The translations under genes and the position numbers were made by a program. This document shows positions 1 to 12,258 of a stretch of 64,000 nt of DNA, one piece after another. The stretch's first letter is position 1. The number at the start of each line of letters is the position of its first letter. The stretch covers positions 16,268 through 80,267 of the forward strand of contig JAKUCV010006140.1 in NCBI GenBank assembly GCA_028386065.3, written 5' to 3'. The notes below the pieces were generated by a model, which was not told the origin of the DNA, did not search any database, and saw only the letters and a list, made by a program, of their open reading frames with translations. Source of the stretch: Turnera subulata (lineage: Eukaryota; Streptophyta; Magnoliopsida; Malpighiales; Passifloraceae).

Positions 1-1016
1 CAAAAACAAATGAAAGCATTGGGTTAGGAACAACTTGGAGGCTAGGGGCAACACGATTTCTGCAGCAAAAGCTGTAGAATCGTGTGCCCCTTAAAAACCC
101 AAGTTCTGGGTTTTTCACCCCTGTTCCAGACCTTCAATGGTGGCTTGGGTATTTTCTGGGTTATGCGGTTGTTCCGGGTATGGTTCCTCTTCGTCCTTTT
201 TGTAGATGCAGCTCCCTCCTCTCTTGCTCTCAACTTGCTGGAAGGTATGGGCATTTGGGCAAGTTGGCTCGTCAGTTCCTCCAGCGTGTGTGTCAGGATA
301 GGCATGATGGGCAGCAAGTTGATTGGTGGATTGTGAGTTCCAAGGCACCCTTTGCAGAGGATAATTGTTCTCTGAGGTGGATTCCCTCTGAGTGTCATGT
401 GCCTATCCCTTTTTCCTCTAGAAAGTCCACTGGGAACGTGAGGAGAATGTTTGTTTATGTTAGTGGAGCAGGTGGTGCAAGTGGAGAAATTTTATATCCC
501 TCCTGTGATTTCTGAATTTTGCAGGATGCACAGGCTGATGCTGTGACAGATCTATTTATAGCTCTCTTTCGATTTCTCCTCCAGTTGATTTCAGCCTCTT
601 CTGTAGATGACGAAACTTCATAGGTTCTCTTTGGATAGAGGTGAGGTTTGTGAGTTTCAGTGGGGATCTTGTGATTTGAAGATGCTCTGCAGCCTTCAAG
701 TGAAACTGCAGTGAACACAGCCTCATCCACAGGCTCAAGGGTTCTGCAATAGGCTCATGCTGTGGCTGAGGCACATGGATAGGCCCACAGGTTCCGCAAC
801 AGGCTCATGCTGTGGCTGAGGCTGTATCTTCAAATTCTTCAATGAAATCTTCCCGAATTGGTCGAAATGCATCTGAAATCACTAATCATGCAGTAAAGCG
901 GTGGGATTATAGGAAATATGATGAAATAGTGCATATGGAGGCGTATGATCATAATGAAATATGAGCAATTTATCTCTAAAATCATGCCTAAAACTACGCA
1001 TATTTCACACTCGTCA
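1..1016 (-). repeat. 3' LTR of LARD-1 (partial)
   Basis: Nearly identical to about 4172-4969 joined to 7874-8116, and bounded on the right by TCGTCA, the complement of LTR start TGACGA. Only about 1.0 kb of an LTR of roughly 2.16 kb is in the window. It carries many short quasi-palindromes built on CAGGCT/AGCCTG. Confidence 0.75.
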
Positions 1017-1031
1017 AAATACCCCAAACTG
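1017..1031 (-). other. polypurine tract of LARD-1
   Basis: On the minus strand a run reading CAGTTTGGGGTATTT directly precedes the LTR start TGACGAGTG. Just upstream is the GAGGACAAGCAA context typical of the plus-strand primer region of Athila/Tat-type elements. Confidence 0.7.
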
Positions 1032-3030
1032 AAAATTTTGCTTGTCCTCAAGCAATCAGAGAAGATAAGGAGGCATGATTTGAAGGGAAGAAAAAGGCTA
1101 ATCTCAATGCATCAAATTTTCACTAGGCTTCTCCCTTGTGACGTCTCAATTTAAGCATTCTTTAATTTTCCTTCAAGACTGCATCAATTTCAATCAAAAT
1201 CCTTGTTAGTAGTTTTTGTAATAAAAATCACAGGAGTAATCTTGCAACTAACCTCCAATCATCTGTCGTCAAAGGGATCCTGCCAAAATTATTTTTCGGG
1301 AAGTGAAAACATTACCTCATATGCAAACCCATTACCTCTTGTCTTCGCTAATGTGCATAAGTCATCAAGTTAGGATCACTAGGGCTTAACTGTGTTGTAT
1401 TGAGGCCAGGTGATGGTTGTCAAAGGAGGGTAGATGGATTTAGCAAGGGTCAATGGCCTGTGAACTCGATTCTTTTGGTTTTTGTTCATGAAAAGCCTGA
1501 GACTGTGTAGAGGCTGTTTGACTTCATATTTTCTGAGGTCTCATGCTGTTCAGCAACTATACCTCGATGCTTCAGCCACCTTTTAGTGTAACCAACTACT
1601 CCAGCATTTGGATTGGATTTGTGTTCTAGGATGGAGTATGATTCGCCAGATGTTGCCTCTGTCCTTCTTCCCTTTTCTTTATTTAGTTTTTCTTTACTCT
1701 ATTTTTTTTCTTTTTCAAGGGAGAGGGAAGTACGTGTATCTGTTGGCATTCTGATTTTTGTACTGGCTGAGTATGGGCAATCTCATTTCTAAACTTGATC
1801 AAATCTTGCTCACAGGCTCATCGACAGGGTGAGGCTGTTTCAAGGAAATTGTGCCCTTAGACACTGACGGTCCCCCCTGTTTTGGCTGCAAAGGTTAAGG
1901 TAGGATATGCAGGGTAAATGAATGAAATGGGGGCTCATAGTTGGCTCAAATGGGTTAGCAAGGCTCTGATGAGTGAGGTGTGGATTTATGAGGTCTGTAG
2001 GTATGCCAAAGATGGCCTAGATCCTTTCCTTGCTTAAAGATTCTGCCTTAAATTTTGCCTTGATAGAGGTAAGGGCCTGTTCTAAGGTGAACAGGCTGAG
2101 CCTGTCTGGTTTAGAGAAAAAAAATTTGACAAGAATCTTCCCAAGTGACAGATTTAATGGATTTTAGCTGCTTGATTAGTCCTGCATTGTTTCTTTGGAA
2201 AGGTAAGACAAGTCATAAGATTACAAATTGAGCAGAATTTAATGGAATAAGAAAGGATGCCTAAATATAGAGACAGGCTCACACTGTCAGAAATATAATG
2301 AAAATAGATGAACTTGAAATTGCATTTATTGAAATTCAAAAAGTACATGAAGTCTTACATGGCTAAATTGCATCCTAAAATACTCAAACTGAAAATCTGC
2401 AGTGTCCTCACTGCCAAACAAAACCAAAAATAGGGTGCAATGCCGAAATAAAAAAAAATCACACATAGCAAATTTCAAAGAAAACAAACAAATACTAGAG
2501 TACCCCAAACTGAAACTAAGCTATATGGTAAGAGGGGGTTTTCTAAAGTAAACTCTAAAATGTTCCAAATCGATTGGGGGAGGGGGTAGTGGATTGTGTA
2601 GACGGGATTGATCAGTTCCTATCTAACACAAGTCTAGTCCTCTTATTTTGCTAAATTAGCCATTGGGTAGATGGAATGACCTAATCAAAATTTTGTTGTC
2701 AACAGGCTCAGCCTGTACACAGCACAGCATCAGTCCTGTACAGCCTCAATCTGTAACAACATAGTCAAAAAGATCGACCTAATCAAAATGCAAACTAACA
2801 CAGGCTCATCCTGTGTGTGTTAGCACGTAAGCCACCAAAACAATTCTTATTGTAAAGCGTCATGAAATGCAAAGGTGTAAAGGTTTTAGAACTTCCCTGG
2901 CTAAATTCTGACTTTTCAAATCCTTTTCTCATCGATTTGCAGCACCTAGAGGTTAGCACACAAGAAAAACACACAAAGAAAATAAAAATCCTAACAAATC
3001 CAAATAAAAGGTAATAGTATCACGCACCAG
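1032..3030 (-). other. interior of LARD-1, no coding sequence seen
   Basis: About 2 kb without any frame resembling Gag, PR, RT, RH or IN, and no ORF over 100 codons that looks real. It holds scattered CAGGCT..AGCCTG quasi-palindromes (around 1815, 2090, 2275, 2705, 2805). Presumably non-coding RNA leader/trailer sequence retained for packaging, but that is inference. Confidence 0.6.
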
Positions 3031-3050
3031 TCCCAGGCAACGGCACCAAA
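3031..3050 (-). other. primer-binding site of LARD-1
   Basis: The minus strand reads TTTGGTGCCGTTGCCTGGGA immediately inside the LTR end (CATCA at 3055). This closely resembles the TGGCGCCGTTGCCGGGGA primer site of Athila-type elements, complementary to the 3' end of a tRNA. Confidence 0.75.
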
Positions 3051-4969
3051 AACTTGATGCGTGCTGTCGCAACTGGTTCTTGCAAGTGCACAGGATTGTT
3101 GTAGTACTTTATCAAGGTCATATCCATAGGGACTGGGTTGATCCTGTTACCCTTCAAATAGACAAATTAGGCTCGAAAACGAACAATAAGAATGGATTTT
3201 GGGTGAATTGAAATATAAACTAAGCAATGAAATAAAACTAACAGCAGAATTAAAATAGGAAGAGATCAGATTAAGTGAAGTCTTAGGCATCCGGGGTTCA
3301 CATTCCTTGATTTTATGCTTTAAATTGCTCAACAGCCTCATCACAGGCTGAGCCTGTGGGTGAGGTTGTGACTAATGAGATGTCTTGACGGGGCTTCCAA
3401 CCTAAGGTACTATCAACTGCTTTCGTTCTTATTAATAGTTCCCTAAGCTTCCATCTACCCCCTGTCACTAGAGTAGACGTCAACTTAAGGATGAAGTTTA
3501 AGGTTAGTGCTAATACCCGCAGTCTCTCCCTATCTTCTTTCGAACGTCTAAGGAGTGAAGGCTGACTATTGTAGGTCTAGCACTCCTAGCTTCTCCTTTC
3601 GATCCTTCACCAGGCTGCTACTAAAATAAGAGGATGCTACCCAATAATCAATCAAGAATCAAATTAGAAATTGTGTTATCTCTTGACTATGTTGTTCACG
3701 GACTGAGGCTGTGCTGGGCACAACCTGAGGCTGTTGACAGCAAGGGAGTCAATTATAAGATTGGTTCTTGCAGGCGCTCTCAACCTATACTGCAACCATT
3801 TGCTTTTGCACACAGGTGCCTCCCATGGCTCTCATCTTCCTGGTGCTTTCGCATAGGTCAAACTCAGGGGGTGAAGATTGGTGTTGAGGCTAATTCCTCA
3901 ATTAATTTCTAACTCCGTCACAGGCTAAAAACTAAGGTTTGGTTGTTGTTGTTCTAGTAACTATGGTTTCTCCTTTCGGTCCTTCACCTAGCTACCTGTA
4001 ATCATGCAAGGGTTTGACGGGAACTCAAACATGTATCAAGTGTGCAACAACTAAAACAAGTAAACGGGATAAGAACATGTAAAGAGCAATTTATTACAAT
4101 AAAACTAGGGATATGTTGCACCCCTTCAACCTAAGAGGGGTTGTTTAATTCATCCCCAGAAATACAAGAACAACAAAAATAAATGAAAGCATTGGGTTAG
4201 GAACAACTTGGAGGCCAGGGGCAACACGATTTCTGCAGCAAAAGCTGCAGAATTGTGTGCCCCTTGAAAACCCAAGTTCTGGATTTTTTACCCTTGTTCC
4301 AGACCTTCAATGGTGGCTTGGGTATTTTCTGGGTTATGCGGTTGTTTCGGGTATGGTTCCTCTTCGTCCTTTTTGTAGATGCAGCTCCCTCCTCTCTTGC
4401 TCTCAACTTGCTGGAAGGTATGGGCATTGGGGCAAGTTGGCTCGTCAGTTCCTCCAGCGTGTGTGTCAGGATAGGCATGATGGGCAGCAAGTTGATTGGT
4501 GGATTGTGAGTTCCAAGGCACCCTTTGCAGAGGATAATTGTTCTCTAAGGTGGATTACCTCTGAGTGTCATGTGCCTATCCCTTTTTCTGTTGGAAAGTC
4601 CACTGGGAACGTGAGGAGAATGTTTGTTTATGTTAGTGGAGCAGGTGGTGCAAGTGGTGAAATTTTATATCCCTCCTGCGATTTCTGAATTTTGCAGGAT
4701 GCACAGGCTGGGGCTGTTGATGCACAGCTGATGCTGTGACAGATCTATTTGCAGCTCTCTTTCGATTTCTCCTCCAGTTGATTTCAGCCTCTTCTGTAGA
4801 TGATGAAACATCATAGGTTCTCTTTGGATAGAGGTGAGGATTGTGAGTTTAAGTGGGGATCTTGTGATTTGAAGATGGTCTGCGGCCTTCAAGTGAAACT
4901 GCAATGAACACAGCCTCATCCACAGACTCAAGGGTTCTGCAATAGGCTCATGCTGTGCCTGAGGTACAG

Positions 4970-7873
4970 TGAAACACCCGTGTCCCAATTCAACAATAAA
5001 ATACTTAAACACAAGGAAATTACCAAAATACCCCTGAAACCCGGGACACGAAATCCAATATAAAAAACATTATCCAAAATTCTTAATAAAAGGAGATGTC
5101 ATGTAGAACAAAACAATCCGGCTTAACAAGCCACAAGACAACCCGTCATCCTGCCGAAACATCATCAATATCAAATCCCGGCAACCCGCCGATAATGTAA
5201 TCAAAATCAATAGTGACATCTCAAATAAACCCAATGCAGCGGAAGTTAAGATAAATTATAAAATAGCAAAAGTATATGATATGCATGCCGGCTCTATGGA
5301 TCCAACCGGGAAATGAAGCACAACTACCTGCTAGGATATCCACGTTCGTACTCCGGGAAAAGAAGAAAGTGACGGCACGCTATCTATGAGTCTGAAAAAC
5401 AATGTTGGCGATTATGTGAGTCACCTACTCAGTGAGCAATATAAATCTAATTATGTAGGTGTGTTGAACAAGTCCGAAAGGAAAGAAGAGCAACAAGACA
5501 AGTAAGCAACATACAACAACCAGTACTAACATGCCAAGCCAATCAAGCAAACAGTTCATTATTCTCCATCTGTTGTGTGTTAAGTTTTCTTATTATAATT
5601 TTTTATTCAGGGCCCCCTACTGTGTGCGTCGAGCTCGGTCCCGTCTCATGAGACAACTAGGCATAAGCCCAAATAAAACCAGGCACGAAGCCCAAACATA
5701 TCCATAGAGAGAGAGAGACAGAGAGAAAAAGGGAGGTAGAAAGGGGGAGGTAGAAGGAGGGAGGTAGAACCGGTCATTACAGACCCATATGCAAATCCGC
5801 ATATCACATGCTATCCCGCATGCAAACCCGAGGGGTATTACTTCCCGCTCGAACCAACCGGTCATCAGCACACAGTAGCCTAACTTCTACTGTACATTAT
5901 TCTTATTCACAAATTATGAGTTCATGTGTGCATGCAACTCAAACAAACCAATCCAACAAGCTCATGCATACAAACATAAAAAGACGTATAAAGTCACCTC
6001 AACGACGATTGTCCTGTGGAGCTTTTCCCAAAACAGATCCTCCAGCTCCCGAGGTGTTACCCGTGCCTGAATACCGGCACACACAACAAATTACAAACAA
6101 TTACAATAAAAACGTGCATGCATGTAACCATAATGCTCAACTGAGTTAAACCCGTCCCTAGTTAGCCATTTATGAAATTCCCGGGTCTAACTCGACATAA
6201 TGTTCTCTCACCAAAACTCCGAGTATCGGGACCTAAGGTTCACCGGGCTTAAGCCCAACTAAGTCCAAAAGTAGTTCCCGGGCCTATGGCCCATACATTA
6301 CATCCTTAACGGGTTTCCGGCCTAAAGCCCAATCTAAGTCCAAATTCAATTTCCGGGCCCAACCCACTTCCTTAAGTTCTTAGTTAACCAAGTATAGGAT
6401 TGGGCTCAAAGCCCGTTACTTAAGTCCAAGGTCAATCCGAGCCCAAATGTTCCCGGCCTAAGGTTCTACCCGTGTCAGTGAATCCCTGGTTATACACACA
6501 CATAACCCCATATACGTTATTCCACTAAATAACTGAAATCCGGTACAACAATTATTTCTACATTAATAATTACATGCTAAGAATGAGATTAAAATTCCAA
6601 ATTACACATCGCGACAATACCGTTTAATGCCGGAATAAAACCCGAGCCTTCGCCGGAAAATTCCCGAGCCCCGTCCAAAAATTCCCGAGCCTCGCCGGAT
6701 TCCGGCGAACTCGCCGGAAAGCACCCAAAACTGCCACAACCAACATCAACAACACATTCACATCACGGCAAAACAATTACACAACACTATACCCCACAGA
6801 TCCCTAAGACGAATTACAACAGGAAATGCAAAACGGGTCCTTACTCGGAATCACACAAATCTGCCGAAAACGGTCCACTGCCCAAAACCCAAGCCTTGAA
6901 CCGCCTCTGCCCGGAGAAGCACACACCCACACACACACACGAACTCCCCACTGCCGGAACGGCAACACGCAGCCACGCACCACCACAGAAACACCACCGG
7001 CAGCAAACAACCCACACAACACTACCCACACGCACGCAAACAACCCACAATCCGCCACCAATCCAATAAAACCAAGAAACAACAACAACATCAACCCACA
7101 GCAACCATCCATCAGCACCCATTAAACAAACCAACCCGATTAGACAAATCGGCCAACGAGAGCAGAGAATAAAAGAAAGCACGAAAAAGAAAAGAGGGAA
7201 GAGTCGGCTTACCCGACTAATGGCGGCAGCGACGGCAAGGGTTAACCGAAGAAGGAAGAGCCCGGAGCCGTGTGGAGAGGAAGAGAACCAGGGGGCGGCG
7301 ACCGGTGCTTCGGACACGGCGTGTTCGATTGGGGGAGGATCGAACAGAAACCCAAGGAGAGGGAGAGGAAGAAGAGGGAAAGAACGAGAAGGAGAAGGAA
7401 GAGAGGGAGAAGGGAGAGAGAGAATGAAAAGAGGAAGAAGAGAAGGGGGGTAGGCGCGGCGGCTTGGAGGAAAAGAGTAGAAGAAGAGAAAAAGAAAGAA
7501 TAGAAAAGAAAGAAGGAAGGAGAAGGGAAAAGAGGTGTTAGGGCTTGACCAGCCCGAGCTCAAAACGACGCCGTTTTGAGCTTGGGCGTGGTCAACCCGC
7601 CCAAGTCAGACCCTAATCTTTTTTTTTTTTTGTAAAACCCCAATACGACGTAGTTTCAGTGAAACTACCTGAAAGCCTAACTTCCAATTCCGAGACCCAA
7701 TTAAACTCCAACGAAGGCCGTGCCCGGCACACTATCGACTTAATTTCGACATAACCAAGGTAATTTAATTTATTCCCTTGTCCAAAAATCCGGAAATTCC
7801 TCAAGGGCAAAATTGGAATAAAAATTTCAAAAATCCCGAAAAAAATCAAATTATGAAAATCCGGGGCGTTACA
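4970..7873 (-). mobile_element. solo LTR (TGTAACGCCCC family) inserted in LARD-1
   Basis: A 2904-bp block starts TGAAACACCCG and ends GGGGCGTTACA. On the minus strand it therefore reads TGTAACGCCCC...GTGTTTCA, like the LTRs at 30664-35485 and 36840-39675. It disrupts LARD-1 LTR sequence. Flanking pentamers are TACAG (left) and CATAG (right), matching at 3 of 5, so the duplication is decayed or absent. Modules seen from the right: an AACGACGCCGTTTTG motif near 7565, a GA-rich tract at about 7330-7520 (pyrimidine-rich in element sense), a GTAAG donor-like site near 7214, and GGGCTT..AAGCCC inverted repeats at 6230-6470. Long ORFs in it are low-complexity and probably not coding. Confidence 0.65.
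6230..6470. repeat. cluster of GGGC(n)GCCC inverted repeats
   Basis: Short inverted repeats occur in succession: GGGCTTAAGCCC near 6246, GGGCCTATGGCCC near 6281, CCGGCCTAAAGCC near 6318, and GGGCTCAAAGCCC near 6402. The same kind of module is seen at 60500-60660 in a related LTR. GGCCCA/TGGGCC words also match binding sites of plant TCP-type factors, so a promoter role is possible but untested. Confidence 0.55.
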
Positions 7874-8116
7874 CATAGGGACAGGCTCACAGGTTCCGCA
7901 ACAGGCTCATGCTGTGGCTGAGGCTGTATCTTCAAATTCTCATTGAAATCTTCCCGAATTGGTCGAAATGCACCAGAAATCACTAATCATGCAGTAAGAG
8001 GTGGGATTATAGGAAATATGATGAAATAGTGCATATGGAGGCGTATGATCATAATGAAATATGAGCAATTTATCTCTAAAATCATGCCTAAAACTACGCA
8101 TATTTCACACTCGTCA

Positions 8117-8675
8117 CTATCCCCACGAGGAGGAAGAAAAAAAAGAAATACAAAGGGGTCCGCTAAGTTGAAAATCCAAAAAGGGCGGCCTATGCAAAAA
8201 TTAGGACAAGCCTGCTAGGTTGAAAAACCACATAGGCGGCCTAGGCAAAAGTTAAGGCTAAAGGGGGAAATGAGGATATCAGCCAACGACAAAGGGCATC
8301 TATGGGGTAGATAACATCATTTTGAAGATGATTCACTTGGGCTGTTAGGAACAAGCATCTAAGCACATCGCCTCCATCTATTTTGAAGAGGTATCCACTC
8401 ATCCATTGATTTTGTTTTATGGGTCGTCATCCATCAAACCCTTTCAACAAAGAATGTTCACTCGTGGGGTCCAAGCCAAAATTTGAAATGATTGGGTTCA
8501 TATGATCATTGGGAATTTTTTTCTTTGAAGCTTTGGGGTTTTCGGTGGGATAACTCGCCGTTTCTCAAAATTGCTTATCCTTCCTCTTAGCTCGAATAAT
8601 TTTCAATACTCGTGCATCATACTAGGGGATATTCACATTCAAATGCACTGCGTATAGATAGAAAGCACACACATC
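8117..8675. other. non-coding remnant, Tat-type 3' region context
   Basis: No ORF is supported. Phrases such as GGTCCGCTAAGTTGAAAA and GGCGGCCTAGGCAAAA, repeated twice near 8157 and 8220, resemble the non-coding region downstream of pol in plant Tat-lineage elements. It is the left flank of the Athila insertion, and 19704 onward is its continuation. Confidence 0.4.
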
Positions 8676-8680
8676 CAAAC
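8676..8680. repeat. target site duplication CAAAC (left)
   Basis: CAAAC directly precedes the TG of the 5' LTR at 8681 and is repeated exactly at 19699-19703. Confidence 0.85.
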
Positions 8681-10228
8681 TGATAACACCTAAATGTTAG
8701 TGTTTTTATGATGGTTTTGAAAGGCTTTTACTATGTATTCTTGGTCGGTTATGTTTATAATCTTTATATTATTGTGTGTTTTCATGCATTGTGTCAATTA
8801 GTACTTCAATTTTGCTGATTAAGTGTTTTTATGAGAAATTTATCGTTTTTATTGAACAATGGAAGCTTTTTAGCCAAGTTTGGAAACTAGGCCCAATTTA
8901 GGAAACTTTCTGTAGTGAGGACAGCCGACTATTTTGAAGATTTCGGGAGTTCTAGGCATCGAAATTAAGTGAGACCAATTGGAGACGAAACTAGACTTCC
9001 AGAGATTTCTATGGATTAAATTTCATAATTTTTGGACCAACTTCCAGCAGCTAAAGACAGTTTAAAAGGACCCCCTAGGTCAACATATTCAGAAGGCAGA
9101 AGTCAGAGGGCGAAGCTCTGCCGAATTGGTTAGTTATTAGGTCACACACACTAGTAGGGTTAGGGTTTCACCCTTCTAGATCCTCTAGGTGGTGCCGAAT
9201 TCCTTATCCAATTTCAAAGGTTATTCCCCACAACAATTCAATGTTTTTTCAGCAAGATTTGAAGGTTTAGAGTCACAGAATCACCAGTCCAATTGCAGCA
9301 GAAATCGTCACCAGAGGAGCACAAGTCAACGACATCATCACCTACACAAATCGGCTACCCGACTTCACTACTCTCTCTTTTATTCGATTTTCTTTCTGTT
9401 TAATTGTTTACTTGATGAATTCTTGTGAGATATTGATGATTTGCTATTTTATTATGATGAACAAATTCTTTAATCTAGGATTAGGGATGTAGCCAATTAC
9501 TTGTATGGTTTTATTACATATGGTTTGATGTTTATTCAATTGATTGTGTTGATTGTTCAATCTATGTGTGCCGAATTTATTATCTACTTTGGATTGATTT
9601 TTATTGATTGCAACATGCTAGAGCTGCGTGATTTATATGATGATACCTAGAAGAACATAGAATCATTGATGCTAAAATATGCGAGAGCTGATAGTTTCTT
9701 AGGGCTTGATTGATTGTTTTGTGCTTAATGAGTTTAGTATTGATGCTAGGCTATGCGAGAGCGAGGTAGTAATCTTTGCTGAATATTGGATTCAACATTC
9801 GAGAGCTAAGGATTAAGACATTAGAAACAATTGCCCACAATCACACATCAATAGGAGAAATCGACATCCACGCATAATAAACCTAGATAGTAATTGTGTG
9901 AACCTCGTTTTCCTATATTGCTTTAGATATTGATAGAACCACACTTTAGATTAAGTCTGTGATTTTATTTCTTTTTATTTGTTAGTTTCGACATCACTCT
10001 ACACCATCTTTTAATTGATTTGCCTAGATAATCGTAAGTTGTGACATTAGGTTGTACTTATTTCCCTTGTTCCGTGGATCGACCTTGATTAGACTACTAC
10101 ACTACATAGTACACTGTGCGCTTGCAGTTAATAATCGTTGCGTTTACTCGTGAGTTATTTGTGTGTTGTGTTGTAAATTGATCAAGAATTATAAATTTGA
10201 AAAAGTCACGCGTAAATAAAACGCATCA
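8681..10228 (+). repeat. 5' LTR of the Athila element
   Basis: A 1548-bp LTR, TGATAACACC...ACGCATCA. It matches the 3' LTR but lacks about 296 bp corresponding to roughly 18203-18508, so the 5' copy suffered an internal deletion after insertion or was copied from a mixed template. Confidence 0.88.
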
Positions 10229-10236
10229 AGCTTTTC

Positions 10237-10254
10237 TGGCGCTGTTGCCGGGGA
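10237..10254 (+). other. Athila primer-binding site
   Basis: TGGCGCTGTTGCCGGGGA lies 8 nt after the 5' LTR end. It differs by one base from the typical Athila primer site TGGCGCCGTTGCCGGGGA. Confidence 0.88.
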
Positions 10255-10387
10255 ACAAACGGTTTTAATACTATTGAGATTGCAGCTAGATTACTTTAGG
10301 TTTTATTTTTCGCATTAGTTTTTTTTCTTTTTATTTTATTTACTCAATTTTTGTTTTTTTTTTATTTAGTGTTGTCGATTTTGGTTG

Positions 10388-12258
10388 ATGCCCAAGATGA
10401 GACGCGATGCTTCATCGAGTCCAATTCCTGAGATCAATCCGGAGATCGAGAGAACATTACACAAGCAACTACGCGTGAACAAGCGAAAGCAGAAGCAAGT
10501 CGTAGAGCCAGTGGAGTTTCTTCAAGACACTGAATTGGAAGAGGAAGCAGAAGTTGTAGCAGATAATTTTGAGACAGTTATCATGGCAGAGGAAGGAAAC
10601 AAGACATTGCGTGACTACGCAACACCGAGTTTGGATATCGTGCAGTCGAGCGTTGCAAGGCCAGCGATCAAAGCCAACAATTTTGAACTGAAGACAGAAC
10701 TCAATCACATGGTGCAACCTGAACAATTTGGAGGCTTGGATAATGAGGACCCGAATCAACATCTATAGACGTTTACGGAGATTTGTGATTTGATCAAAAT
10801 CAATGGGGCGACTGATGATGCAATTCGACTTCGTTTATTCCCGTTTTCTTTGCAAGGCAAGGCTAAGAAGTGGTTGAAGTCAGGAGCAGCTGGAACATAC
10901 AAGACATGGGAGGAGCTTTCAAAGGCTTTTCTTGCCAAATATTATCCACCTAATAAAGCAGCACGTATCCGGAGCAAGATTACATCATTCACTCAATTCG
11001 ATGGAGAAAGTTTTTGTGAAGCATGGGAACGTTACAAGGATCTTATTCAAGGATGCTCACAACATGGATCACCCGAATGGCTTGTAGTTCAATCATTCTT
11101 TAATGGTTTAAATGAGCCTTTGCGCATGAGTTTGGACGCAGCTTCAGGAGGGGCATTCATGGCGCAAGCACCCGATGTGGCATATCAAAAGTTGGAGACG
11201 ATGGCGAGTAACAGTTACTAGAGCTCTTCACGATCAAACAACAAGCGAGTAGCTGGAATTCTAGAAGTGGAAACAATGACAATGCTTAATTCGAAGCTAG
11301 ATTCTTTGAGTCAGCAGATGAAATCATGTGTTGCTGCTGTTACGCCGAGTTTAATAAGTGATAAATGTGCAGGTGCTGGACACAATTCAATGAATTGTCC
11401 GACCGGAGACTACTTGACGATTGAGCAGATGAACTAAATTCATCAACGCCAACAACAACGAGGACCCTAAACCAACACATACAATCCGGAATGGGGGAAT
11501 CTTCCTAATTTTTCATGGAGAGAGAGCAACCCGAACCAGCAAGGCAACTTTCAAAGGAAAGATTATGGGCAGAAGAGTTCAAGCATGCAAATTCCGAAGA
11601 ATCAAGACATGGATCTTACATCTATGATGAAAGCCATAATGGAGACTCAACGTATGCAAACGGAGATGATGCAAGGATTCAACAATCGGATGGCGAATAT
11701 GAAGACTCACTCGAAGATGCTTGAGACGTAACTTGCGCAGCAAGCAGAGGTGATTATGAGGATACCAGAAAACCTACCGGGACAGCCCACAGTCAATCCG
11801 AGAGAGCAAGTCAAAGCTGTAGCACTTAGAAGCGGTAAGCAATTAGATGATCCCTATCCACCTAAAGAAGATGAAGCCGACACCATCATTAAGCAAGAAG
11901 AAGAAGATGAGCAACCGAAAGTGGAGAAGCAGTTACCTGAAAAGGGAGCATAGGAAAAGAAGCAAGAGCAAGAGAAGTGAATTCCCAAGTGGAAGCTAGC
12001 GAAGCAGAAAAGAGAGCAACCAAAGGAGATATGGCCTGAAGTAAAAGCTTACGAACCACCGGTTCCATTCTCTCAGCGACTTCAGCAGGGCAAAAAAGAC
12101 GAACAAATCGGGAGATTTCTTGAACATATAAAGAAATTGCATATTAATATTCCACTTACTGAAGTAATTTCTGAAATGCCTGCTTATGCTAAATTTCTTA
12201 AAGAAATTCTTTCCAGGAAAAGGAAGCTAGAAGATTACGAGACAGTGGCTTTGACGTA
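10388..12258 (+). pseudogene. gag: Athila gag (decayed)
   Basis: One frame runs from ATG 10388 through gag into PR, broken by stops at 10766, 11219, 11435 and others. The N-terminal part carries the Athila signature TLRDYA, a NNFE block, FGGLDNEDPNQHL and then the capsid stretch with RLRLFPFSLQGKAKKWL, FLAKYYPP and WERYKDLI. These place it in the Gag (retrotransposon capsid) family that would form virus-like particles. A zinc-knuckle remnant near 11365 keeps CAGAGHNSMNC but has lost its first cysteine. The C-terminal part is charged (KQEEEDEQ) and ends before the protease. The start is chosen because it is the first ATG in the gag frame. It is not functional as it stands. Confidence 0.85.

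Larger units (their letters stand above)
1..8116 (-). mobile_element. LARD-1: non-coding Athila-like LTR element, truncated by window edge
   Basis: Positions 1-1016 and 3055-8116 (after removing the 4970-7873 insertion) are direct repeats, read as the 3' and 5' LTRs of a minus-strand element. The interior at 1017-3054 is only about 2 kb. On the minus strand an LTR ending in CATCA is followed by a primer-binding site, and a T-rich/G-rich polypurine tract precedes the LTR starting TGACGAGTG. These are hallmarks of Athila/Tat-type Ty3/gypsy elements. No Gag or Pol motif is visible in any frame, so it is best called a LARD (large retrotransposon derivative) that needs proteins in trans. The left end and its target duplication lie outside the window. 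Lineage assignment rests on the primer site and polypurine context only. Confidence 0.75.
3055..8116 (-). repeat. 5' LTR of LARD-1, split by a 2.9-kb insertion
   Basis: The LTR begins on the minus strand at 8116 (TGACGAGTG) and ends at 3055 (CGCATCA). Sequence left of 4970 and right of 7873 aligns continuously with positions 1-1016, so the material between is a later insertion. Without it the LTR is about 2158 bp. The U5-like part near 3060-3140 contains the complement of the common plant motif 'CACTTGCAAGAACC'. Confidence 0.75.

Noticed and set aside
84..4688. 143-codon ORF present in both LARD-1 LTRs (84-515 and 4257-4688)
   Set aside because: No ATG start. Nearly all differences between the two copies change the amino acid, no known domain is seen, and it is antisense within an LTR. 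Its presence twice simply reflects LTR duplication.
6841..7563. 240-codon minus-strand ORF in the 4970-7873 LTR
   Set aside because: Made of Leu/Ser/Phe/Pro runs from a GA/CT-rich tract followed by low-complexity Val/Cys/Gly text. No domain is seen, and it is likely an artefact of composition.
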